DNA of 64,000 nt from Isoetes taiwanensis (Eukaryota > Streptophyta > Lycopodiopsida > Isoetales > Isoetaceae). The number at the start of each line of letters is the position of its first letter. Position 1 is the first letter of the stretch. Shown here piece after piece: positions 45,125 through 55,559 of the stretch. The notes under the pieces are model-generated. The model was not told the origin of the DNA and did no database searches. It saw only the letters and a list, made by a program, of their open reading frames with translations. The translations under genes and the position numbers were made by a program. Location: NCBI GenBank assembly GCA_021234155.1, contig JAJEKV010000079.1, forward strand, positions 3,136,261 to 3,200,260, in the 5' to 3' direction.

Positions 45125-46322
45125 CATCTAATGTCTTCAAAACACCTGAAGATTCGAGCATCCATGATTCCATCCCTATAGATGTTTGTAACAATGCATT
45201 TTCACAATCATCTTGGACCATATTGTTCCAGAACATGCTTCTCGATCGATATGCAGGCACTCTCATACAAATTATGATCAATTCAATTGGCAAGAGGGAT
45301 AGCTCTTTCAAAATAGTCTTCTGTACATTCTTGATGATCCTCAACTTTGAATCTTGAAATACTGCCATGACATACTGGAAATTTTGGAGTCCACAAGACT
45401 CTCAAGTTGGTTACTTGGAAATATTGTAATTTTGTTGAGGACTATGTTCGCACTTGTGATTTGAGTTGTCGATCTAAAGATGCCTCGACATCGATCATAT
45501 AGGTTGATGTAACCCTTGTTCTACAGGGTCCATGGAAATCCATTTCTTTGGACTTCATGATAGATCTCTCATTTCCAAAGATTTTGATGCCACTCTCACA
45601 GTAGTGGATCGATTCACTAAGATGGCACATTTCCTTCGATGTAGAAGTCTATCAGCAACAAGAAGACAACAGATATGATTATGTGTAAAATATTCAGACA
45701 TCATTAGTGATCATGGACTGTAGTTCATCTCAAAGTTTTGGAAGCACTTGCTCAAGCTGCCCAAGATTTCTTGTAAGCTCTCTTCGAGCTATCATCTCCA
45801 GAGTGATGGCCAAACATAACACACCAATTAGACGTTGGAGCCTACCACTGACGTTTCATCAACTATCAACAGGATGATTAGCTGGACTTCTTGCATTTTT
45901 TACCAACACAAATCATAATTCTTGTTGGACTATGCAATATCTAGAATTCTCTAGGAACCATGCAACAGAGAACCATCTAGACCAAATTCAAGCCAAGCTT
46001 GCTCATCATTTGCACAGTCTCGAGGCGACACACAAATTGGCTCCAGATCATCATTGACTCAATTCTTTCCGAGAGGTATCCAAGTTTTGTGTTAGAAACT
46101 ATATATGGTTATTGCACAATCGGGGCATATGACAATCTAGATTATCAACGTCTTGGTCCAATTGTGGTTTTCTACCAAATAAACGATTTCCACATGGTTC
46201 TCCCATCACATATGCGTCCCCATCCAGTCTTCCACATCTCACTTTTAGAGCCTTTTGCTTCTAGTTCAATACCGGATTGAGTCGTTTCTTCCCCACCTTC
46301 AGTTCAGGTTGTTGATGGCCCA

Positions 46323-46535
46323 AAGTACAAGGTTGAGATTGTTTTGGACTCTAAAGTCATGCATAACAAATTATTTTACCTCGTGGAATGGTTGAGTTAC
46401 ACACCCAGTGATCAAATTTTGGAACCTACAAAGAATCTTGCTAATGTCCTAGCTCTTGTAACAAATTTTCATTGTCGGTATCCTAAAAAGCTAGGCCCCA
46501 ATCCATGCATTGTAACTAGTTGTACTCATCATTAA
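46323..46535 (+). pseudogene. Chromodomain and C-terminus of chromoviral integrase
   Basis: Reads KVEIVLDSKVMHNKLFYLVE, then WLSYTPSDQILEPTKNLANV and VTNFHCRYPKKLGPNP. This is the chromodomain pattern 'YLVEWxGYxxxxxxWEPxxNL' with Trp of WEP changed to Leu, so the aromatic cage is damaged. Upstream, about 46180-46270, reads FHMVLPSHMRPHPVFHISLL, the usual 'HPVFHVSxL' motif before the chromodomain. Confidence 0.85.
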
Positions 46536-46548
46536 AGGAGGGGGATGG
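46534..46548 (+). other. Polypurine tract of the chromovirus
   Basis: AAAGGAGGGGGATGG directly after the pol stop codon (TAA 46533-46535) and directly before TGTCATGAC, a typical gypsy LTR start. Confidence 0.75.
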
Positions 46549-46579
46549 TGTCATGACTATATGTAATATTATACATATA

Positions 46580-49500
46580 CAAGACTTTGTACTATGTAGG
46601 GCCTGTACGAGTTAGGGAACGTATAAATCCAACTAAAAGCCAAATACAGAGATATATCTCTTAGATTCTACTGGATTCTCAAAGATTCTCTTGAGATTTC
46701 CATAAATTCCATAAGATTCTCTTCAGATTTTTCCATTATTTCTTAAGATCTTGAGATCCCAAGATTTCTCTAGATTCTTCAAGTTTCTATGTAGATCCTC
46801 CTATATTCTTCAAGATTCCCCTAGATTCTCAAAGATTCTCTTGTGATTCCTATAGATTCTCCAAGATTCTATGGAGATTCCCGTAGATTTCCATAAATTA
46901 ATGTAGATTCCATAAAATTCTAAGATTCCAAGAAGATTCTTAGAATTTGATCACATTGACTCCAATCGCAATGTGAATGACGCCAAAGCATCATTCATTG
47001 GAAAGCACTCGACGAGAGGAATTCAAAATGTGGGCCGCACCTTCAGCCGACCCCTCTGCTGCAAGTTATGGGCCTTTGAAGGCCGTTATGAAAAAGGAAG
47101 CTTCCTAGAAAGTGCATTTCTAAAATGCTTTTTGCCACCTCATTACTTTTTATTTATGGTGGTGCCACCTCACCTCCTTTAATATAAAAAAAAATTACAA
47201 TTTAATTAAAAAATAATGGTTAGGATTTTTCCTTCCCTTTTGGTCTAACGACTAAAGATTGGCAACATCAAATCCACCCTATGAAGCATTGTATGAAGCC
47301 GACCCTGCAAAACACATCAGTGTAAAAGATTCCCCTAGATTTTTAAGATTCTACAGAGATTTTTCTAGATTTCCAAAAACTATTCGAAGATTCGCATACG
47401 TTCCTCAAGATTCTATGTAGATTCCCTAGATTCATTCAATTTTAATAAAGATTCACCTATATTCCCCTATATTATCGAAGCTTTTATGAAGATTCCCTTG
47501 GATTCCCCTAAATTCTCAAAGATTTTTCATAGATTCCCATAGATTCCCATAGATTCTATTGAGATTGTCCTAGATTCCCAAAGATTGTCTCAAGATTCAC
47601 CTAGACTCCCCAGGATTCTATGTAGATTCTCTTGGATTCCTTTAGATTCTATGAAGATTCCTTTAAGTTCTATAAGATTTCATCAAGATTCCCCCAGATT
47701 CTTAAAGATTCCTTTAGATCATATAAAGATTCCTTTAGATTCCATCAAGATTCCCTTAGATTCTTCTAGATTCTCCTAGATTCCCAAAGATTCTCTTAGA
47801 TTCTCTAAGGTTCTATCAATATTCCCTGGATTCTCAAATATTCTAAGAAGATTCCCTAGATTCCCTAGATTCCCGTAAATACTCTCGAGATTCCAAAAGA
47901 TGCCCCAAGGTTCCCCGCATTCTATGTAGATTCTCTTGGATTCCCTTGGCTTATATAAAGAGTCCTTTAGGTTCTCCATGATTTCATCAAGATTCCCCTA
48001 GATTCCTGAAGATTTTATGAAGATTCCTTTAGATCATAGAAAGATTCTCTTAGGTTCTCCAAGATTCCATGAAGATTCTCCTAGATTCTCTCAAGATTCA
48101 CATAGTTTTCTCCTAGATTCTCTAAGATTCTATCAAGATTCCCCTAAATTATCAAATATTTCTATGAAGATTCCCTCGGTTCCCATAAATTCTCTCGAGA
48201 TTCCCCTACATTCCTAAAGATGCCTCAAGATTCACCCAGATTTCCCATGGTTTTATGTAGATTATCTTGGATTCCCATAGATTCTATAAAGATTCCTCTA
48301 GATTCTTCGCAATTCCATCAAGGTTCCCTTAGATTCCCAAAGATTCTATATAGATTCCTCTAGATTCTCCATGATTCCATCAAGATTCCCCAAGATTTCC
48401 AAAGATTTTATGAAGATACTTTTAGATTCCCCTAGATTCTATGAAGATTCCTTTAGGTTCTCCAAGATTTCATCAAGATTCCCAGGGATTCCCCTCGATT
48501 ATTGAAGATTTTATGAAGATTCCTTTAGATCATATGTAGATTCCCTTATGTCTCCAAGATTCCATCAAGATTCCCCTAGAATCTCAAAGATCCCATCAAG
48601 ATTCCCAAATATTCTCTCAAGATTCACAAAATTCTTCAAGATTCTATGTAGATTCTCCTAGATTCTCTGAGATCCTAAGAAGATTCCCCTAGATTCTCAG
48701 ATATTCTATGAAGATTCCCCTCGATATCCTTACATCCTCTCGAAATTCCCCTAGATTCCTAGAGATTGCCCGGAGATTCACCTAGATTTTCCATGATTCT
48801 TTGTGTAGTCTCTTGATTCCTTCGATTCTATGAAGATTCCTTTAGTTTCTCAAAGATTTCATCAAGATTCCTAAAGATATTATTGAGATTCCTTTAGATT
48901 CCCTTAGTTACTGTGAAGATTGAGATTCCATCAAGATTCCTATAGAGTCTAAGAGATTCCATCAAGATTCCCCTAGGTTTTAAAGATTCTATGTAGATTC
49001 TCCTAGATTCTCTAAGATCCTATCAAGATTTATCTAGATTCTCAAATATTCTATGAAAATTCCCTAGGTTTCCATAAATTCTCTCGAGATTCCCATAGAT
49101 CCTCAAAATTTGTCCCAATATTCACCTAGATTCCCCACAATTCTATGTAGATTCCCTTGGATCCTATGAAGATTTCCTTGGGTTCTCCAAGATTTCATCA
49201 AGATTCCCCTAGATTCTTAAAGATTCCATCGAGATTCCCTACATTCCAACTATTCATCCAAAGATTCATATAGATTCCCCAAGATTCTATCTAGATTTTC
49301 CTAGATTCTCTAAGATGCTATGAAGATTCCCCTAGATCCCCATAGATCCTCTTGAGGTTCCCATAGTCCCTAAGATTCTCTTGAGATTCCCTAAATTCCC
49401 AAAGACTATTCCAAGATTCCTCTACATTCCCCAACATTCTATGTAGATTCTCTTAGCTTCCCTGAGATATTATGAGGATTCCCCTAAATTCCCAAAGATT

Positions 49501-50199
49501 CTCCCAAGAATCCTAAAGATTCTCTCGAGATTCTTCAGATTCCCTAAGGTTCTATTGAGATTCCTCTAGATTTATAAAGATCCCATGAAGATTCCCCTAG
49601 ATTCCCTTAAATTACCATAGATTTCGTAAAGTTATAAGATTCTAAGAAGATTCTTAGAATCTGATCATGTTGGCTCCAATTGCAACGGAATAGTGCCAAA
49701 GCACCAGTCATTGGAAAGCTCTCGACGAGAGGAATCCAATGGCATAGGTCCCACCTTCATCCGACCTCTGTATTGCAAGTTACGTGTAAAAAAAAAGAAG
49801 CTTCTTGGAAGATGCAATCATAAATGCTTTTTAACTTTTATTAATTAATGAGAGTGCCACCTCACCTCTTTTTTAAAAAAAATATCAATTTAATATAAAA
49901 CGTTAAGGGTTATGATTTATCCTCACCCTTTGATCTAACGGTCTGTCTGGCGCACACCAAATCCACTTTTTGGCACCTTCTTTGCACCTTCCTCACAAAA
50001 TTTAAGGGCTAGGATTACTTCTCCCCTTTTGATCCAATGGCTTGGGGATGTGGTGCATGCCCCCATGCATGCCGCCATGGAGATCCAATGGCTATATGTT
50101 CACCACCTCACCTATTTTGAAACGAACGGCCTAGATCGATTTGAATATATTATAGATATCTATTTCATGGGGGCATCCAAAGTAATTTATTATATATTA
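46580..50199. repeat. AGATTC minisatellite block 1 (3.62 kb)
   Basis: Starts CAAGACTTTGTACTATGTAG. Contains array 1a (about 46650-46948), spacer (46949-47325), array 1b (47326-49662), and a second spacer to 50199. The arrays are imperfect repeats of AGATTCyyyn, spaced mostly 10 or 11 bp. The two spacers are related to each other (both run from TTGGAAAGC...CTCGACGAGAGGAAT through GTGCCACCTCACCTC to an AAATCCAC box). No reading frame longer than about 70 codons. Confidence 0.93.
49637..49662. repeat. Inverted repeat at the array/spacer boundary
   Basis: AGATTCTAAGAA and TTCTTAGAATCT are perfect 12-bp arms separated by GA. The same dyad closes array 2b at 53198-53223. Related dyads with arms AAATTCTAAGA/TCTTAGAATTT close arrays 1a (46915-46948) and 2a (50553-50587). 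Each is followed directly by TGATCA. Confidence 0.88.
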
Positions 50200-53100
50200 C
50201 AAGTCTTTGTACTATGTAGGGCCTAAATCCAACTAGAAGCCAAATACAGAGATATATTAGATTTTACTGGATTCTTAAAGATTCTCTTGATATTTCCATA
50301 AATTCCTTAAGATTCTCTTTAAAATTTTCCATTATTCCTTAAGATCTTGAGATCCCAAGATTTCTCTAGATTCTTCAAGTTTCTATGTAGATCCTCCTAT
50401 ATTCTTTAAGATTCCATCAAGATTCCCCTAAATTCTTAAAGATTCTCTTGTGATTCCTAAAGATTCTCTAAGATTCTCTTGAGATTCTTCTAAAATCTCA
50501 AAGATTCTATGGAGATTCCCCCTAGATTCCCATAAATTCTTGTAGATTCCATAAAATTCTAAGATTCCAAAGAAGACTCTTAGAATTTGATCACATTGAC
50601 TCAAATCATGCATGAATGATGCCAAAGCATCACTCATTGAAAAAGCTCTCGGCCCGGAATCCAAAGATGTGGGCCTCACCTTCAAACCCCCTCTTTTAAA
50701 GGTCGTTATAAAAAAAAAAAGCTTCCTAGAAAGTACATTTGTAAAATGCTTTTGCCACCTCATTACTTATTTATTTACTGCGGTGCCACCTCACCTCCTT
50801 TAATATAAAAATTACAATTTAATTAAAAAATAATGGTTAGGATTTTTCCTTCTCTTTTGGTCTAACGACTAAAGATTGGCAACAACAAATCCACTCTATG
50901 AAGGATTGTGTGAAGCCGAATACAAAAAACACACCAGTGTGAAAGATTCCCCTAGATTTTTAAAATTCTACAGAGATTTTTCTAGATTTCCAAAAACTAT
51001 TCCAAGATTCGCATACATTCCTCAAGATTCTATGTAGATTCCCTAGATTCATTCAATTTTGACAAAAGATTCACCTAGATTTCCCTATGTTATCAAAGAT
51101 TTTATGAAGATTCCCTTAGATTCCCCTAAATTCTCAAAGATTTTTCTGAGATTCCCATAGATTCTATTGAGATTGCCCTAGATTTCCAAAGATTGTCTCA
51201 AGATTCACCTAGACTTCCCACGATTCTATGTAGATCCTCTTGAATTCCTTTAGATTCTATGAAGATTTCTTTATGTTCTATAAGATTTCATTAAAATTCC
51301 TCTAGATTCTTAAAGCTTCCTTTAGATCATCAAGATTCCCCTAGATTCTCAAAGATTCTATGTAGATTTTCTTAGATTCTTTATGGTTCTATCAATATTC
51401 CCTGGATTCTCAAATATTATATGAAGATTCCCCAAATTCCCATAAATTCTCTCGAGATTCCCAAAGATGCCCCAAGATTCCCCATGATTCTATGTAGATT
51501 CACTTGGATTCCCTTCGTTTATATAAAGATTCCTTTAGGTTCTCCATGATTTCATCAAGATTCCCCTAGATTCCTAAAGATTTTATGAAGATTCCTTTAG
51601 ATCATAGAAAGATTCCCTTAGATTCTCCAAAAATCCATGAAGATTCTCTTAGATTCTCTCAACATTCACATAGTTTTCTCAAGATTCTATGTATATTTCC
51701 TAGATTCTCTAAGATTCTATCAAGATTCCCCTAAATTATCAAGTATTTCTATGAAGATTCCCTAGGTTCCCATAAATTCTCTTGAGATTCCCCTACATTC
51801 CTAAAGATGCCTCAAGCTTCACACAGATTCCCCATGGTTCTATGTAGATTATCTTGGATTCCCATAGATTCTATAAAGATTCCTCTAGATTCTCCACAAT
51901 TCCATCAAGATTCCATTAGATTTCTAAAGATTCTATATAGATTCCTCTAGATTCTCCATGATTCCATCAAGATTCCCCTAGATTTCCAAAGATTTTATGA
52001 AGATTCTTTTAGATTCTCTTAGATTCTATGGAGATTTTTTTTGGTTCTCCAAGATTTCATCAAGATTCCCAGGGATTCCCCTCGATTCTTAAAGATTTTA
52101 TGAAGATTCCTTTAGATCATATGTAGAGTCCCTTATGCTCTCCAAGATTCCATCAAGATTCCCCTAGAATCTCAAAGATCCCATCAAGATTCCCAAATAT
52201 TCTCTCAAGATTCACATAAATTCCTCAAGATTCTATGTAGATTCTCCTAGATTCTCTAAGATCCTAAGAAGATTCCCCTAGATTCTCAAATATTCTATGA
52301 AGATTCCCTTCGATATCCTTACATCCTCTCGAAATTCCCCTAGATTTCTAGAGATTGCCCCAAGATTCACCTAGATTTTCCATGATTCTTTGTATTGTCT
52401 CTTGATTTCCTTCGATTTTATGAAGATTCCTATAGTTTTTCAAAGATTTCATCAAGATTCCCCTAGATTCCTAAAGATTTTATTGAGATTCCTTTAGATT
52501 TATGAAGATTGAGATTCCATCAAGATTCCCATAGAATCTAAAAGATTCTATCGAGATTCCCCTAGATTTTTAAAGATTCTATGTAGATTCCTCTAGATAC
52601 TCTAAGATTCTATCAAGGTTCACCTAGATTCTCAAATATTCTATGAAGATTCCCTAGGTTTCCATAAATTCTCTCGAGATTCCCATAGATCCTCAAAGAT
52701 TGTCCCAAGATTCAGCTAGATTTCCTACAATTCTATGTAGATTTCCTTAGATCCTACGAACATTTCATGAAGATTCCCCTAGATTCTTAAAGATTCCATC
52801 GAGATTCCCCTACATTCCGAACTATTCTCTCAAGATTCATATAGATTCCCCAAGATTCTATTTAGATTCTCTAAGATGCTATGAAGATTCTGTTAGATTC
52901 TCATAGATCCTCTTAAGTTTCCCATAGTCCCTAAGGTTTTCTTGAGATTCCCTAAATTCCCAAAGACTATATCAAGATTCCTCTACATTCTCCAAGATTC
53001 TATGTAGATTTTCTTAGCTTTCTTGAGATATTATGAGGATTCCCCTAGATTCCCAAAGATTCTCCCAAGAATCCTGAAGATTCTCTTGAGATTCTTCAGA

Positions 53101-53768
53101 GTCCCTAAGGTTCTGTTGAGATTCCTCTAGATTCCTAAAGATCCCATGAAGATTCCCCTAGATTCCCTTAAATTACCATAGATTTCGTAAACTTCTAAGA
53201 TTCTAAGAAGATTCTTAGAATCTGATCACATTCACTCCAATTGCATCGAAATAGTGTCAAAGCACCAGTCATTGGAAAGCTCTCGATGAGAGGGATCCAA
53301 TGGCGCAGGCCTCACCTTCATCCGACCTCTGTACTGAAAGTTACGTGCCTTTGAATACGATTAAGAAAAAGAATCTTCTTGGAAAGTGCATTTATAAATG
53401 CTTTCTAACTTTTTATTAATGAGAGTGCCACCTCACCTCTTTTTAAAAAAAAATATCAATTTAATATAAAAAGTTAAGGGTTAGGATTTATCCTCACTTT
53501 TTTATCTAACGGTTACAATCTGTTGCACCAAATCCACTTTTTGGCACCTTCCTTGCACCTTCCTCACAAAATTGAAGGGCTAGGATTTCTTCTCCCCTTT
53601 TGATCCAATGGCTTGGGGATGTGGTGCATGCCCCCATGCATGCCCCCCATGGAGATCCAATGGCTATGTGTTTACCACCTCACCTATTTTCAAATGAACG
53701 GCCTAGATTGATTTGAATATATAGATATCTATTCCATGGGGGCATCCAAAGTAATTTTATATATATTA
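50200..53768. repeat. AGATTC minisatellite block 2 (3.57 kb), direct duplicate of block 1
   Basis: Starts CAAGTCTTTGTACTATGTAG and follows block 1 segment by segment at an offset of about 3,560-3,620 bp: array 2a (50255-50587), spacer, array 2b (50945-53223), spacer. Differences are scattered point changes and gains or losses of whole 10-11-bp units. The right end, CATCCAAAGTAATTTTATAT, equals the end of block 1. Confidence 0.93.
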
Positions 53769-53868
53769 TGATATGATATGATATATAATATTCGAATGTG
53801 GAATGAATTTGAACCTCTGACTTCTATTGTTATAGAAAAACTTTACCATCACGCACCTATTTTACATG
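53769..53868 (-). mobile_element. tRNA-derived SINE
   Basis: On the minus strand: GGTGCGTGATGGTAAAG (A-box-like, TGATGGTAAAG), 30 bases on AGTCAGAGGTTCAAATTC (B box GGTTCAAATTC), then a short body and a tail of repeated TATCA (ATGATATGATATG on the plus strand). This is the layout of a plant SINE promoter. It sits at the right edge of AGATTC block 2. Confidence 0.65.
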
Positions 53869-53879
53869 TAACAACATTC

Positions 53880-54060
53880 ATTATCTTGCGATATTAGAAA
53901 ATGGCAACATGCATATTAAGGTGGCTAGCATGCATGGATGCCATGTCATGAACATGATTAATGCCACATGGCAGCTATGCAATTAGGCTGCATGGCTAGC
54001 ATGCACGTGGCAAACATTGCAATTAAGCCACGTGGCAAGTATGCACATAGGCCTAGAGAC
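53880..54060 (+). promoter_or_regulatory. U3-like region with tandem G-box subrepeats
   Basis: Four imperfect units of the form GCCACGTGGCAAGTATGCA and GCATGCACGTGGCAAACATT, carrying CACGTG (G-box) at about 53999-54010 and 54029-54040 and weaker variants (CACATGG, CATGTC) upstream. They lie directly before a TATA box, as enhancer repeats do in plant LTRs. Confidence 0.6.
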
Positions 54061-54069
54061 TATATATAG
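54061..54069 (+). promoter_or_regulatory. LTR-type TATA box
   Basis: TATATATAGG, about 95 bp before AATAAA (54158-54163). This short promoter-to-polyadenylation distance is typical of an LTR R region rather than of a gene. Confidence 0.65.
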
Positions 54070-54157
54070 GGAGCATTCAATTGTGGTAAACTATTCTTGT
54101 TCAATGCCAATCTTCGGCTAATGTGTTCGAATATGTCCTTATATTTTCTTGTATGTA

Positions 54158-54163
54158 AATAAA
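54158..54163 (+). terminator. Polyadenylation signal AATAAA of the LTR
   Basis: AATAAA in TGTAAATAAAGATTCTCC, downstream of the TATA box at 54061. Confidence 0.55.
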
Positions 54164-54785
54164 GATTCTCCTTTCCTATTCAGTGTTATTTGTGGCTACA
54201 GCCTTGATAGTGTGTTGCTTTCTAAACATAATCCAGTTTGATTTTTTCCGTTCACCTAAATATAAAACCTTATTTTCGTCCCGTCCTCAATGAACTAAAT
54301 TTAAATTGTTTTTCAAATCCGCTGCCAGACAAGATTGGCAGAATGAAGATGCTCTGCAAGTAATGCGATGCAGACGGACGCAGACGCAAGCTCCTCTTCG
54401 ACACCGTTTCATGCAAATTCTTGAGGAGATAAAGGAGAAATAGAAGATCCCGGATGAAATTTTAGCTTTATGCAAGCATCTGATGCAAATATCTGTGCAA
54501 AAGCTGGCGTCGGGCTTATAGAACCAATCTCCGGCCTGTACTGAACGCTCATGTTCTAATGCTTTCCTGATCTTCCCGTTTTGCGGTTAATCAAGCAAAA
54601 CCCACACCCAAAACTCGGAATCTGGTTGTGCAAAATGCGCTAGCATGGTAAGATACCTAGATCGATGCAGATGAGTTCTTTGATGGAAATTGCAGTTAAA
54701 TTAAGTTAATTGTGTGCAAATATATTGCAAGGAGTTAAGCTTTGACGGAGTAGATTCAGAAACGGAGAAATAAGAAGCCAAATTT

Positions 54786-55195
54786 ATGAAGCTCTTGCAC
54801 AGAGCTCTTAAATCAGTGCCAACACAGAACTTGCATCTCGGAAAAGCAGAGCAAAGGGGAAAAGATCATTATCTGAAGCAGAAACGAGCAAATCAGTGCA
54901 AAAGATTGAGCAAGAGGAAACAAAAACAGGGGCATTTTTTGATGCAGAAAATTCAGAATTTTGCGCTGTTTGTAGCCAAAGAGGGGATTTGATTTGCTGT
55001 GTAAATTGCCCTTCCGTTTTTTATTTCAAATGTGATATAGATGAAGCGCTGGAAGAGGAATCATTTTACCCTTTTTGCTGCTATGCTTTGTGCAAATCCC
55101 CTGTTTCAAATGCTAGTTGCACGAATTGTCTTGCTCCGCTTGCTAAGGTATGGGATACTACTCTTCGGCGAGGTATTATCAGTAGACTAAGATAA
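54786..55195 (+). pseudogene. Degenerate PHD-finger protein fragment
   Basis: Two plus-strand frames (54786-54992 and 54896-55195) overlap across a one-base shift. The second reads NSEFCAVCSQRGDLICCVNC and then PSVFYFKCD, which is a PHD zinc finger (C-x2-C-x8-C-x2-C). The His that should stand before the next Cys (FHxxC) is replaced (FYFKC). It continues with FYPFCCYALC, standing for the last WxCxxC pair, which is also altered. PHD fingers read histone H3 tails in chromatin. A possible splice donor (AAG/GTATGG) is at 55147. The charged Lys/Arg/Gln stretch before it fits a nuclear protein. No further domain can be assigned. Confidence 0.65.
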
Positions 55196-55280
55196 AAGCA
55201 GTAGAGGATTCGAACCCCCAAACCCACAGGCAAATCCAGCCTGCTAGTGAAGCAAATAACAGACTACAAAACAAGCTTTA
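55196..55280 (-). mobile_element. tRNA-derived SINE remnant
   Basis: The minus strand reads GTTTGGGGGTTCGAATCC, which holds a perfect B box (GGTTCGAATCC), preceded 35-50 bases earlier by TTCACTAGCAGGCTGG, a weak A-box candidate. It lies directly after the PHD fragment. It could also be a degenerate tRNA pseudogene. Confidence 0.45.
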
Positions 55281-55449
55281 ACATTTTCTATGTCTTCATG
55301 CTGTTGCTTAGACTTTCTGTTCTGTAATTTCTGCAAAAATATTTACTCTGCTCTGGAACTACTATGTCTCCATTGATCAAGAGAAAACATTTAACAGAAA
55401 CTCTTATTTTATCAACACAAGATCTGGTTTCTGGCGGACCCATAACTAT

Positions 55450-55515
55450 ATCGAAACCCCTGTTTTGCAATTTTTACCGGCTATCGAAATCCCTGTTTTG
55501 CAATTTTTGCCGGCT
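55450..55515. repeat. Two-copy tandem duplication, 33-bp unit
   Basis: ATCGAAACCCCTGTTTTGCA at 55450 repeats at 55483 as ATCGAAATCCCTGTTTTGCA. Two or three differences over the full unit. Confidence 0.88.
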
Positions 55516-55559
55516 ATGAATGTATCTGTCTTTGATAAGATCTTTGTTGATTTGAGGAC

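Larger units (their letters stand above)
43790..46548 (+). mobile_element. Decayed chromodomain Ty3/gypsy element (chromovirus), 5' part missing
   Basis: Plus strand, in order: RT, RNase H, integrase remnants, chromodomain, stop codon, polypurine tract. RT has VMSFxLLNAPLTF near 43958, and the catalytic box is altered to ILYLNDLLIYSKT (first Asp of YxDD lost). RNase H has PFAMEADASNIVLGSVLLQ near 44487, DHKDLTY near 44671 and KADALS near 44761. A MITE interrupts it at 44878. Many stops. Gag, protease and the 5' LTR were not found; the copia insertion at 38.1-43.5 kb may have split them off. Confidence 0.85.
46549..54240 (+). repeat. Putative expanded 3' LTR of the chromovirus (about 7.7 kb) holding two 3.6-kb blocks
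   Basis: The start TGTCATGAC follows the PPT. A TATA box (54061), an AATAAA (54158) and a plausible R/U5 come about 7.5 kb later, preceded by G-box-containing U3 subrepeats. If both ends belong to one LTR, its U3 has been expanded by two AGATTC-minisatellite blocks and a SINE. The alternative is that an independent repeat inserted between the chromovirus and an unrelated LTR. No second LTR is in the window to decide. The outer end near 54240 is a guess. Confidence 0.45.

Noticed and set aside
47585-48217. Open frames within the AGATTC arrays with Ile/Pro/Leu/Asp/Ser repeats
   Set aside because: They follow from the repeat unit being read in frames that lack stops; similar frames occur on both strands.
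46650-53223. Regularly spaced AGATTC repeats that recall a CRISPR array
   Set aside because: Units of 10-11 bp with no unique 25-40-bp spacers, in plant nuclear DNA next to retroelements; it is a minisatellite.
55210-55240. A functional tRNA gene
   Set aside because: Only the B box is good; no cloverleaf could be folded by eye, so a SINE or tRNA remnant is more likely.
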